Assembly: GCA_015075515.1 (NCBI GenBank)
Contig: JABTUE010000001.1
Location: 1-64,000 of the forward strand
DNA: 64,000 bases
Direction: 5' to 3'
Source: Planctomycetota bacterium
Lineage (GTDB): Bacteria; Planctomycetota; UBA8742; UBA2392
The translations under genes and the position numbers were made by a program. Of the stretch, positions 34,750 through 42,860 are shown piece by piece. Each line of letters begins with the position of its first letter. Within the stretch, counting starts at the first letter, position 1. The notes under the pieces were generated by a model. The model worked only from the letters and a program-made list of their open reading frames with translations. It did not search any database and was not told the origin of the DNA.

Positions 34750-35865
34750 ATGAACCGCCCGCCCGTGGCCATTGTTGCCGGCGCCGCCATGATCCCGCGC
34801 GGGCTTGCGCCGGCGGATGATCTGGAAGCCCTGCTGTACGCCGGCCGGTCCCTGTTGCGCCCTCATTCGCACCTTGGCATTGACGCGCCCCTGTGCGCCT
34901 TTGACCGGGATTTTGCCGGGCGCGCCGCCACGACGCTGGCCTTTGCGGCCCTGCGCCGGGTGTGGCCGGCGTGGCAGGCCGCAACCGGCCGGGGGTCGTT
35001 CTGGCTTGCGACAACCAAGGGCGAACTGGACCCCTGGCTGCAGGGCGGAACGGGCGCGACGGGCGCGACGGGCCCGGACACCCTGGCGCGCAATCTGGCC
35101 GACATGATCGGGGGCCTGCCGCCGGCGCGTGTGGTCAGCAACGCCTGCGTTTCGGGGGCCCAGGCGGTGATCGAGGCCGCCGAAGAACTGCAGGACGGTC
35201 TTGCCGACCGCGCGCTGGTGGCCGGGGCCGACGGCGTGACGGCGTTTGTGACCCAGGGCTTTGCGGCGCTGCAGGGCGTTTCGCCGACCGGGGCAAGGCC
35301 CTTTGATGTCGCGCGCGACGGGCTTTCTCCGGGCGAGGCCGGGGCGGCCTGCGTGCTGGCGCGTGCCGCCGACGCGCCGGGCGCGCCGCGCCTGGCGGGC
35401 TGGGGCGCCAGCAACGACGCCAACCACATCAGCGGCCCGTCGCGCGACGGCAGCGGTCTGGCGCTGGCGATCGAGCGCGCGCTGGCTGGTATGGACCGGT
35501 CAAGGGTTGTGGCGATCTGCGGGCACGGCACCGGCACGCGCTATAACGACGCGATGGAGGCACGGGCCTTTCACGCCGTGTTTGGGCTGCGCGTGCCGCC
35601 GGTGTTCGGGGTCAAGGGCAGCATCGGGCACACGCTGGGCGCGGCGGGGCTAATTGAAGTGATCCTGAGCGCGCGCGTGGCCGCCACAGGACTGATTCCG
35701 CCCACGGCGGGGTTCGCGCGCGGCGACGACGACTTCGCGCTGGATGTCGTGCACGGCGCGCCGCGCAGGGTGGCGCCGGGGCTGGTGCTGACCACCAACA
35801 GCGGCTTTGGCGGCATGAACACGGCGCTTGTGATCGCGCCGGGGGAGGGGCCGTGGCCCGCGTGA
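34750..35865 (+). CDS. Beta-ketoacyl-ACP synthase
   Basis: The 371-residue thiolase-fold protein keeps the Cys-His-His triad of condensing enzymes: cysteine in VSNACVSGAQAV, histidine in ICGHGTGTRYND and histidine in KGSIGHTLGAAG. It condenses acyl groups with malonyl-ACP. Divergence from FabF in the N-terminal region (VAIVAGAAMIPRGLAPADD) and the adjacent active-site-less partner suggest a specialised pathway such as an aryl polyene or dialkylresorcinol-type lipid rather than housekeeping synthesis. Its last codons overlap the next gene by 13 bases. Confidence 0.85.
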   Translation: MNRPPVAIVAGAAMIPRGLAPADDLEALLYAGRSLLRPHSHLGIDAPLCAFDRDFAGRAATTLAFAALRRVWPAWQAATGRGSFWLATTKGELDPWLQGGTGATGATGPDTLARNLADMIGGLPPARVVSNACVSGAQAVIEAAEELQDGLADRALVAGADGVTAFVTQGFAALQGVSPTGARPFDVARDGLSPGEAGAACVLARAADAPGAPRLAGWGASNDANHISGPSRDGSGLALAIERALAGMDRSRVVAICGHGTGTRYNDAMEARAFHAVFGLRVPPVFGVKGSIGHTLGAAGLIEVILSARVAATGLIPPTAGFARGDDDFALDVVHGAPRRVAPGLVLTTNSGFGGMNTALVIAPGEGPWPA

Positions 35866-36536
35866 TCGCCTGTTCGCGCGTGGGCGCCACGGGGACGGCC
35901 TGGCGCGGGCCCCGCGGTGAGGGCCGCGCCGGCTGGGGCGAACTTGGCGCCGGGGCGCCGGATGAACTCGGCCTGCCGCCGCTGCGGGCGCGCTATTTCT
36001 TTGACCAGCCGTTTCCCAAGTTCGGCCGCATGGACCCGCTGTGCAAGGTGGCCGTGGCGGCAACGGCGCTGGTGGAGCGGGCCGGCGGCTTTGACGGCCT
36101 GGCGCGCGACGACGTGGCCCAGTGCGGCGGCACGGAACTGGGGTGCCTGGAAGTTGACGCGCAATTCGAGACCACGCGCCGCGCCGGCGCGCCCTCGCCG
36201 GCGCTGTTTGTGTACACCTTGCCCAGCATGTTCCAGGGCGAGGTGAGCATCCAGTTCAGGCTGCGCGGACGCTGTACCCTGCTGTGCGGGCCGGGCGCGG
36301 GGCTTCAGGCACTTCAACTCGCCCTGCGCTGGGTAAACAGCGCGCGCGTGCCGGCGGTGCTGGCGGTGGTGGCCGACGCGGCGGGGCTCGCCGCGCGCCA
36401 GGCCGGGTTGACGACGGCACGGACGGCAGCGGCGGCCTGGCTCATGGGTGCCGGTTCCGGGTTTGATGGGTCGTCGCTGGATTTGGGGCCAGGTGCGCTG
36501 TCGCTGGACGCGCTGGTGGAACGCCTGGGGCCATAG
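35853..36536 (+). CDS. Chain-length-factor-like ketoacyl synthase partner
   Basis: The 227-residue protein starts at a GTG preceded by GGGGGAGGGG. It resembles the N-terminal half of a ketoacyl synthase (Ketoacyl-synt_2-like): FGRMDPLCKVAVAATALV, QCGGTELGCLEVDAQFETT and PSMFQGEVSIQFRLRGRCTL. The position of the catalytic cysteine is not conserved as a nucleophile and the C-terminal half is absent. Overlap with the full synthase suggests a heterodimer in which this subunit is non-catalytic, as in chain-length factors and aryl-polyene clusters. It converges on the Lys/Glu-rich lipoprotein gene. Confidence 0.65.
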   Translation: MARVIACSRVGATGTAWRGPRGEGRAGWGELGAGAPDELGLPPLRARYFFDQPFPKFGRMDPLCKVAVAATALVERAGGFDGLARDDVAQCGGTELGCLEVDAQFETTRRAGAPSPALFVYTLPSMFQGEVSIQFRLRGRCTLLCGPGAGLQALQLALRWVNSARVPAVLAVVADAAGLAARQAGLTTARTAAAAWLMGAGSGFDGSSLDLGPGALSLDALVERLGP

Positions 36537-36563
36537 AACCGTGGCTGTACGGTTTAAACAGGC

Positions 36564-36591
36564 GGGGGTTGGGCTGCAAAGCCCAACCCCC
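36564..36591. terminator. Bidirectional terminator-like hairpin
   Basis: GGGGGTTGGGCT pairs perfectly with AGCCCAACCCCC across a GCAA loop between two convergent genes. Flanking U tracts are poor, so termination is inferred mainly from position and stem strength. Confidence 0.65.
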
Positions 36592-36608
36592 GGTGTGTTG
36601 CGTGCAGT

Positions 36609-38261
36609 CTACTTGTTCTTGTCTTTGTCCTTCTTTTCTTTCTCTTCCTTCTCTTTCTTTTCGCGCTCCTCGCGCTCCTTCTTCTCCTTTTCGGACTTCT
36701 CACGCTCTTCGCGTTCTTTCTTTTCTTTCTCTGACTTCTCGCGCTCTTCCTGCTCCTTCTTCTCTTTCTCCGACTTTTCGCGCTCGGCCTTTTCTTTCTC
36801 GGCCTTCTCTTTCTCAGCGCGTTCCCGTTCTTCCTTTTCCTTGCGCTCCTTCTCGGCCTTTTCCTTCTTCTCCCGTTCCTCACGCTCCTTTTTCTCGCGC
36901 TCTTCGCGTTCTTTCTTCTCCCGCTCGGCCTTCTCGCGCTCAGCCTTCTCCTTCTCGGCGCGGTCCCGCTCTTCCTTCTCCTTGCGTTCCTTCTCGGCCT
37001 TTTCCTTCTTCTCCCGTTCCTCCCGCTCCTTCTTCTCGCGCTCCTCGCGTTCTTTCTTCTCCCGTTCAGCCTTCTCGCGTTCAGCCTTCTCTTTCTCGGC
37101 GCGTTCCCGGTCTTCCTTCTCCTTGCGTTCCTTCTCGGCCTTTTCCTTCTTCTCCCGTTCCTCCCGCTCCTTCTTCTCGCGCTCTTCGCGTTCTTTCTTC
37201 TCCCGTTCAGCCTTCTCGCGTTCGGCTTTCTCCTTCTCGGCGCGCTCCCGCTCTTCCTTCTCCTTGCGCTCCTTCTCGGCCTTTTCCTTCCTCTCCCGTT
37301 CCTCCCGCTCCTTCTTCTCACGCTCCTCGCGTTCCCGGTCAGGCTGGCCTGGCTTGATCTTGGGCCGGTACACAACGATCTTTTCACTGTCGGCGGGACG
37401 TTCCGGGGTGTGTTTGTGGTCAGGCGCGTCCACGACCTTGCAGCGTTTGGGTTTCTTGCCGGTGAACTTTTCGGCGTCGTCCAGCCCGACCGCCTGGTTG
37501 ACCGGCCTGCCACCGGCGGCTGTCAGGCTGCCACGGACACTGCACTTGCCCAGAAGCACGCGGGTCTGGCGGGGGTGCACGCACACCAGGTGCAGGCTGA
37601 CCGAAAGGAAGTAGCGGTGTTCCACAAACACCCAGCCAAACTCGTAGATCTCGGCGTCCCAGTTCACGCCCTGCACACGGATGCCGCCCGAATGCCAGGG
37701 GCACGAGGGCGGCAAGGCTGCCCAACCCACGTGGCCGCCGCCTTCGCGCCAGACCACCCAGCCGCCGCTCCATTCATAGCCCGGCACCCAGTACCAGCGC
37801 CGTTCCAGCCGGAACCAGCGCCCGTAGTGCTCGCAGGCCCAGCCCCACTGGTGATCCGACACCCAGTACCAGCCGTAGTCGTCAATCCAGACCCAGTGGC
37901 CGCGGCTGTAGGGGCGCCAGTCTTCGTCCACATGGTGCGGCGTCCAGCAGCGGCCGTAGCCCTGAACCTCAACCCAGGTGCCATGAGGTGCCAGGGCGTC
38001 GTGAAAATACGTGATCTCAACCTCGACCCGCGCCGGCGGTTCCGGTTCCGGTTGGGGCTGGGGTTGCGGCCGGGGTTGGCGCTCAGGCCGTGGCCGCGGT
38101 TCGGGCTGGGGCTCCGGCTGGGGTTCGGGCCGGGGCTCCACGCGGTGGTCTGGTTCGTGGTGGTGGTGATGTTCGACATAGACCGTGCGCTTGCACCCGG
38201 CCAGAGTTGCCAAGGCCAGCAGCGCCAGCAGTGCCGGCAAAAGTATTCTGCCCGAGTTCAT
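36609..38261 (-). CDS. Lipoprotein with Tyr/Trp-rich domain and long Lys/Glu repeat tail
   Basis: The ATG at 38261 has AGGGGAA upstream. The 550-residue product has a lipobox LAGC near residue 20, then HHHHH and a Pro/Glu/Arg-rich linker. A domain follows dense in tryptophan and tyrosine (WTPHHVDEDWRPYSRGHWVW, YGWYWVSDHQWGWACEHYG), like the DUF6600/YXWGXG family of envelope proteins. The last 240 residues are almost only Glu, Lys, Arg and Ala in tandem 47-residue repeats, predicted as a long charged helix. It may be an envelope stalk or a peptidoglycan- or nucleic-acid-binding arm. Function is unknown. Confidence 0.72.
   Translation of the reverse strand: MNSGRILLPALLALLALATLAGCKRTVYVEHHHHHEPDHRVEPRPEPQPEPQPEPRPRPERQPRPQPQPQPEPEPPARVEVEITYFHDALAPHGTWVEVQGYGRCWTPHHVDEDWRPYSRGHWVWIDDYGWYWVSDHQWGWACEHYGRWFRLERRWYWVPGYEWSGGWVVWREGGGHVGWAALPPSCPWHSGGIRVQGVNWDAEIYEFGWVFVEHRYFLSVSLHLVCVHPRQTRVLLGKCSVRGSLTAAGGRPVNQAVGLDDAEKFTGKKPKRCKVVDAPDHKHTPERPADSEKIVVYRPKIKPGQPDREREEREKKEREERERKEKAEKERKEKEERERAEKEKAEREKAEREKKEREEREKKEREEREKKEKAEKERKEKEDRERAEKEKAEREKAEREKKEREEREKKEREEREKKEKAEKERKEKEERDRAEKEKAEREKAEREKKEREEREKKEREEREKKEKAEKERKEKEERERAEKEKAEKEKAEREKSEKEKKEQEEREKSEKEKKEREEREKSEKEKKEREEREKKEKEEKEKKDKDKNK
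36790..37350 (-). repeat. Tandem 141-bp repeats encoding 47-residue Lys/Glu units
   Basis: About four tandem units encode EKKEREEREKKEREEREKK, then EKAEKERKEKEERERAEK and EKAEREKA, with only scattered substitutions such as EDRER or EERDR. The strand is very purine/pyrimidine biased (CTTCTTCTC-type). Copy number is likely to vary between strains. Confidence 0.8.
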
Positions 38262-38607
38262 GATTTCCCCTGTGTTGGTTTTGCCGCCGTGCGGTTCGGC
38301 GCGATCATAGCCGAACGCGCGGCTGTCGGCCCCACAATGCCGCGATTCATTGTGGACGCCGGGCGCGGGAAAAGTCTCCCGCCAAAATCCTGGCGCCGCC
38401 GGCCCCTGCCGCGGATTGACCGAATTGACCGTGGCTGCGATACTTGCACCGACGCGAACACCTCCCCTGACGGCGACCTTGGGCCGCCGCGGGGTGTTTG
38501 CGTCTGCAAACCCTGAGGCTTTCGGGTGTGCCTGGGCGCGCCCGGCGGCATTCAGGGTAGGGGGAACCACCCGGCCTCTGGCCGCGGGTTGCATCCCAAG
38601 GGCGAAC
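38262..38607. other. Divergent intergenic region with kinase promoter and 5' leader
   Basis: No gene is seen. It separates the Lys/Glu-rich lipoprotein gene from the FHA-kinase gene. It contains a good promoter-like pair at 38416-38444 and, downstream, a possible leader hairpin in which AACACC...CCCC near 38456-38466 can pair with GGGGTGTT near 38496-38503. Confidence 0.5.
38416..38444 (+). promoter_or_regulatory. Putative sigma-70 type promoter of the kinase gene
   Basis: TTGACC at 38416-38421 and GATACT at 38439-38444 are separated by 17 bases. It would give a leader of about 155 nt before the kinase ATG. Confidence 0.5.
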
Positions 38608-41241
38608 ATGCCACGGCTGCTGGTTGAAAAAGGGCCTGACCGCGGAAAGTCCGTCGCCATCGGCGAGGGCCAGCAGATCGTTGTGGGCCGTGACGTCGCG
38701 GCAAACCTGCAGCTTTCCGACAACATGTGCTCGCGGCGGCACTTTCTGATCGCCGCCAAGGGCAACGTGTTCGGCCTTAAAGATCTGGGCAGCGCCAACG
38801 GCACGCTGGTCAACGGCCGGCGCATGGCCAACGCCCACCGGCTGGAATACGGCGACACGATCCAGATCGGTGAAACGCTGATTTCGTGGCTGCCCGACGA
38901 ACAGACCGACAAAAAGGGCGGCCTGATCGGCCAGCAGATCGGCGGCTACCGCATCGAAGAACGTCTGGGTCGCGGCGCGATGGGCACGGTGTACAAGGCC
39001 ACCCAGATGTCGCTGGGCCGTACCGTGGCGCTGAAGGTGCTGTCGCCCGAACTGACCAAGGACCAGAAGTTCTGCGACATGTTCCTGAAAGAGGCGCGCG
39101 CGGCCGGCGCGCTCAACCACAGCAACATCATCCAGGTCTACGACGTGGGCGACGAGGCCGGCCAGTATTTCTTCAGCATGGAGTTCGCGGCCAAGGGCTC
39201 GGTGCTGGACGAACTGGGCCGCAGCAAGACGCTGGCGCTGCCGCGGGCGATCAAGGTAATCCGCGATGCCTGCGCGGCGCTGGATTACGCCGAGCGCAAG
39301 GGGCTGGTGCACCGCGACATCAAGCCCGACAACCTGATGGTGACGGAAGACGACACGGTGAAGCTGGGCGACCTGGGTCTGGCCATGAGCACCCAGGAAC
39401 TGGAGGCCGAACAGGACGGCGTGTTCGGCACACCGCATTACATCGCGCCCGAACAGGCCATGGGCAAGCCGATTGACCACCGGGCCGATATCTACGCGCT
39501 GGGCGCCAGTTTTTACCGCATGCTGACGGGGCGCACGCTGTTTGAGGGCGCCACGGTCAAAGAGATATTGAAGAAGCAGGTGCGCGAGCCGCACCAGCCG
39601 GTCACGAACTTTGTGCCCGACTGCCCCAGGGGCATCAGCACGATCATTGACCGCATGCTGGCCAAGAACCCGGCCGAACGCTACCAGCACGCCAGCGACA
39701 TCGCCACCGATCTGGCCAGCTTTGAAAGCATGCAGCAGCGCCAGACCGGCGCGGTGGCCAGCCCGTTTGCCGAAAAGCCGCCGACGCTGTCGCCCGAAAG
39801 CAGCCAGGAACTGGCCGCGGCCATGCGCACGCGCAACCTGGCACTGGCGGCCATTGCCGCCGGCGTGGCGATCATTGCCCTGATTGCCGTGCTGTGGGTG
39901 TTTGTGTTCAGCGGCCCGGCGCCGGCGGCCAACAACGCCCCCACCGGCCCGATCGCCGGCGCCAATAACGCCGCGCCCGCGGCCAACAACGCGCCCAGGG
40001 CGGAACTGCCCCGCGACGTGCTGGAGGCCAACGAGCGCCTGCGCGACGCGCTGGGCCAGGCCAACTACGAGGTCAGTTCCGAAAGCGCCGGCCGCCGCGA
40101 ATACGAAAGCGCGATCAAGCGCCTGACTGACGCGCTGGCCGTCAACATCAAGGCCAGCGACGACATCAAAGAGCGCGTGCGCGCCCGCAAGGCCCAGCTT
40201 GAAGACGAACTCAAGCGCAAGACGCAGCTTGCCGATTCGCTGCGCTCGCAATGGGAACAGGTGCGCCAGGAGGCCGCGTCGCTGGCCGAAGACTTCAAGG
40301 TGATGGCCGGCCAGGCCAAGCTGGCGGAGTTTCTGCGGCGGCTGGAGCCCGACGCCCAGGGCGACGTCGAGGTGCGCAAGCTGTACGACGAAGTCGAGGA
40401 CTACGCCAAGGTGGACTACCAGCGCGATTTTCAGAACCTGGTGCAGTTGTTCCAGAACGGCGCGATCGCCGAACGCAACCGCGCCCTGGCTGAAAAGGAT
40501 CCCGCGACCAAACTGGCGGCCATGGAAACACTGCACGAGCGCCTGACCGACAAGCTGGCCGCCTGCGACCACGACCCCACCAAAACGCGCATCCGCAACC
40601 TGGCCAACGATGTCGAGCGCAACATCACCACCCTGCGCGACGAGGCCGACAGGGCCGCGCGCGCGGCGCTTGACCGCGCCTTTGCCGCCGCCAGCGCGGC
40701 GCTGGACGATGCCCTGAAAGCGGCCTCGCGTGAGGTGGCGCTGGGGAACTTTCTTCAGGCCAACCGGCGCGTGGACGACTTTGAGCTTACCAGCGTCGAG
40801 TTTGCCCAGTACCGCGACCATCCGCGCTTTGCGACAATCCGCGACGACATTGTCCGCCGGCGCGAGCAGACGGCGCTGATTCACGCCTCGATCGTACACC
40901 TGGCGGCCAAACTGCCGGGGCCGATGGACATGGGCCGCGTAATCCGCGCCGCCGCCTGGCCCGAAGCCACGGCCAAGGAACTGGGCCATCCCAACGCCGT
41001 GTTCACCATGACCGCGTCGGCCAAACCCGGCGACGGCGCCTGGTCGCTGGATCGTTTTGAGGCCGGCAAGAGTCTGGGCGCATGGACCAGCACGGGCTTT
41101 ACCACCATGGAACGGCGCCGCGCGCTGGCGCTGGCGCTGGCGCACCTGTTTGCCAACGACAGCACCTTCCGCGCGGCGCTGCTGCAGACACCGGCGGGCC
41201 AGAAGGTTCCGGCCTGCGTGGGCGTGCGTTTGCGTGGCTGA
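38608..41241 (+). CDS. Membrane Ser/Thr protein kinase with N-terminal FHA domain
   Basis: The 877-residue protein has an FHA phosphothreonine-binding domain (about 15-95; VGRDVAANLQLSDNMCSRRH, GSANGTLVNG) and an STPK domain (about 114-375). The kinase domain has GRGAMGTVYK, catalytic HRDIKPDN (235-242), DLG in place of DFG (255-257) and the activation-loop end GTPHYIAPEQ. A transmembrane helix follows at 411-434, then a long coiled-coil region outside. AAGGG precedes the ATG. The final residues VGVRLRG probably result from a frameshift, because the natural continuation lies in another frame up to 41468. Substrates are unknown. Confidence 0.88.
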   Translation: MPRLLVEKGPDRGKSVAIGEGQQIVVGRDVAANLQLSDNMCSRRHFLIAAKGNVFGLKDLGSANGTLVNGRRMANAHRLEYGDTIQIGETLISWLPDEQTDKKGGLIGQQIGGYRIEERLGRGAMGTVYKATQMSLGRTVALKVLSPELTKDQKFCDMFLKEARAAGALNHSNIIQVYDVGDEAGQYFFSMEFAAKGSVLDELGRSKTLALPRAIKVIRDACAALDYAERKGLVHRDIKPDNLMVTEDDTVKLGDLGLAMSTQELEAEQDGVFGTPHYIAPEQAMGKPIDHRADIYALGASFYRMLTGRTLFEGATVKEILKKQVREPHQPVTNFVPDCPRGISTIIDRMLAKNPAERYQHASDIATDLASFESMQQRQTGAVASPFAEKPPTLSPESSQELAAAMRTRNLALAAIAAGVAIIALIAVLWVFVFSGPAPAANNAPTGPIAGANNAAPAANNAPRAELPRDVLEANERLRDALGQANYEVSSESAGRREYESAIKRLTDALAVNIKASDDIKERVRARKAQLEDELKRKTQLADSLRSQWEQVRQEAASLAEDFKVMAGQAKLAEFLRRLEPDAQGDVEVRKLYDEVEDYAKVDYQRDFQNLVQLFQNGAIAERNRALAEKDPATKLAAMETLHERLTDKLAACDHDPTKTRIRNLANDVERNITTLRDEADRAARAALDRAFAAASAALDDALKAASREVALGNFLQANRRVDDFELTSVEFAQYRDHPRFATIRDDIVRRREQTALIHASIVHLAAKLPGPMDMGRVIRAAAWPEATAKELGHPNAVFTMTASAKPGDGAWSLDRFEAGKSLGAWTSTGFTTMERRRALALALAHLFANDSTFRAALLQTPAGQKVPACVGVRLRG

Positions 41242-41468
41242 GCGAATGGGAGTGCTACGAGCCGGCGTTTGCGTTTGTTGAGGCCGCGTGGAAGGACCCC
41301 AAACTGGCCGACACCGCCAAACCGCTGGTACGTGAATACTACGCCTGGGGCCTTTTGGGCCGGGCGCTGGCCGCCAGTAACGCCGGGCGGAACTCCGAGG
41401 CGCAGGAGTGGCTGCGCCAGCTTGAGGGCCAGTTTGCCGATACCCGGGCGAACAAGGGCCGGAAGTAA
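41215..41468 (+). pseudogene. Out-of-frame C-terminal extension of the FHA-kinase
   Basis: Right where the kinase frame runs into a stop, a different frame reads RAFAWLSEWECYEPAFAFVE, then AAWKDPKLADTAKPLVREYY and about 40 further protein-like residues, ending at TAA (41466-41468). There is no credible start codon or ribosome site of its own. A single-base indel near 41215-41235 would join it to the kinase. It may be a sequencing error, a real mutation, or programmed frameshifting; no classic slippery heptamer is visible. Confidence 0.55.
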
Positions 41469-41477
41469 ACGATAACC

Positions 41478-42833
41478 GTGGACCCCTTATCCCTGGTGAT
41501 TTTCACCGCGCTGCTGGCGCTTTCGGCGTTTTTCTCGGGCACCGAGACGGCGCTTACCGCCACCAGCCCCGTCACGCTGCAGAAACTGTGCGACGAGGGC
41601 AACGCGCTGGCCAAACTGCTGCGCCACATGCTGGACAACAAGGGCCGCGTGATCGCCGCGCTGCTGATCGGCAACAACATCGTCAATACCGTGCTGGCGG
41701 TGTTTGCCACGCTGGTGTTCAACGCCTGGGCGCGGCAGTCCGGGCTGATGCCCGCGGCCTGGGCACCCGTGGCGGCTTCGGTTTCGGCGGTGGTTTTTCT
41801 GCTGGTGTTCGGCGAAGTTCTGCCCAAGACCGTGGCCGTTACCTACAGCGCGCGCTGGGCTCTGGCTGCGGCCTGGCCCACGTTTCTGCTGGTCAAGGCC
41901 ACGGCCCCGCTGACGTGGCTGCTGCACCGTCTGGCCCACGGCGTAATGATCCTGCTGGGCCGCCGGGGCGGCGAAGACATCTTTGACGTGCGCGAAATTC
42001 ACGCCATGGCGGCGATCGGCGAGGAAAAGGGCGTAATTGACCAGCAGGAAGCCGAACTGATCCAGCGCGCCAGCCAGCTTAACGACATCCGCGTGCGCGA
42101 GATCATGATCCCGCGCACGGACATCAGCGGCATAGACGTGGACATGAAGCTGTCCCAGATCCGCGAGTACCTGCAGCGCACCCAGTATTCGCGCATCCCG
42201 GTCTATCGCGGCGATCTGGACGACATTGTGGGCATTCTGCACTACAAGGATTTTCTGCGCCACGCGCCCCAGAAAGACGCCGACTTTGAACTGGTCAGCT
42301 TTCTGCACAAGCCGCTGTTCGTGCCCGAAAGCATGTTCATCGGCGACCTGCTGAAACAGATGCAGGCGCGGCGCACGCACCTGGCGATTGTGCTGGACGA
42401 ATACGGCGGCACCAGCGGCCTGGTCACGCTTGAAGACGTGGTTGAAATGCTGGTCGGCAGGATCGAGGACGAGTACGACGAAATCACCGTGCCCTTTGAA
42501 CAGACCGCCGAGGGAACCTTCAATGTGGACGGCCGAGCCACCGTGGACGCATTGGCCGAACGGCTGGGTTTTGACGCGGCCGAACTGGCCGAAGGTTTCC
42601 ATACCGTGGCCGGGCTTGCCCTTACGGCGTTCGGGAATGTTCCGGCCGAAGGCGACAAAACGACGTATCATGGTATGGAAATTACCGCGTTGCGCGTGAA
42701 GGGTAACCGCGTGCGGCGTGTGTGCGTGCGCAAGCTGACACCCCAGGAGCTCGAACAGGCGGCCGCCGCCCCCAGCCAGCGGCGCCAGACCTCGCGCCTG
42801 AGCCCCGAGGGCGAAAGCGCTCGCGACGGCTAG
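41478..42833 (+). CDS. CNNM/CorC (HlyC) family transporter-like protein
   Basis: The 451-residue protein has an N-terminal DUF21/CNNM membrane domain with four hydrophobic helices (opening LSAFFSGTETALTATSP, a family hallmark; FGEVLPKT later). A CBS-domain pair follows (VREIMIPRTDISGID and AIVLDEYGGTSGLVTLEDVV), then a C-terminal CorC_HlyC domain. Family members act in magnesium or cobalt efflux and resistance. The start is a GTG at 41478. It follows the kinase tail by nine bases and precedes a secreted protein gene by 27 bases, so these genes may be co-transcribed. Confidence 0.88.
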   Translation: MDPLSLVIFTALLALSAFFSGTETALTATSPVTLQKLCDEGNALAKLLRHMLDNKGRVIAALLIGNNIVNTVLAVFATLVFNAWARQSGLMPAAWAPVAASVSAVVFLLVFGEVLPKTVAVTYSARWALAAAWPTFLLVKATAPLTWLLHRLAHGVMILLGRRGGEDIFDVREIHAMAAIGEEKGVIDQQEAELIQRASQLNDIRVREIMIPRTDISGIDVDMKLSQIREYLQRTQYSRIPVYRGDLDDIVGILHYKDFLRHAPQKDADFELVSFLHKPLFVPESMFIGDLLKQMQARRTHLAIVLDEYGGTSGLVTLEDVVEMLVGRIEDEYDEITVPFEQTAEGTFNVDGRATVDALAERLGFDAAELAEGFHTVAGLALTAFGNVPAEGDKTTYHGMEITALRVKGNRVRRVCVRKLTPQELEQAAAAPSQRRQTSRLSPEGESARDG

Positions 42834-42860
42834 CGGCGCGGCAGCAAACGGAGAATGCGG

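Noticed and set aside
38347..41145. A 932-codon open frame on the minus strand.
   Set aside because: It is the antisense shadow of the FHA-kinase gene, whose own frame has clear domains and a ribosome site.
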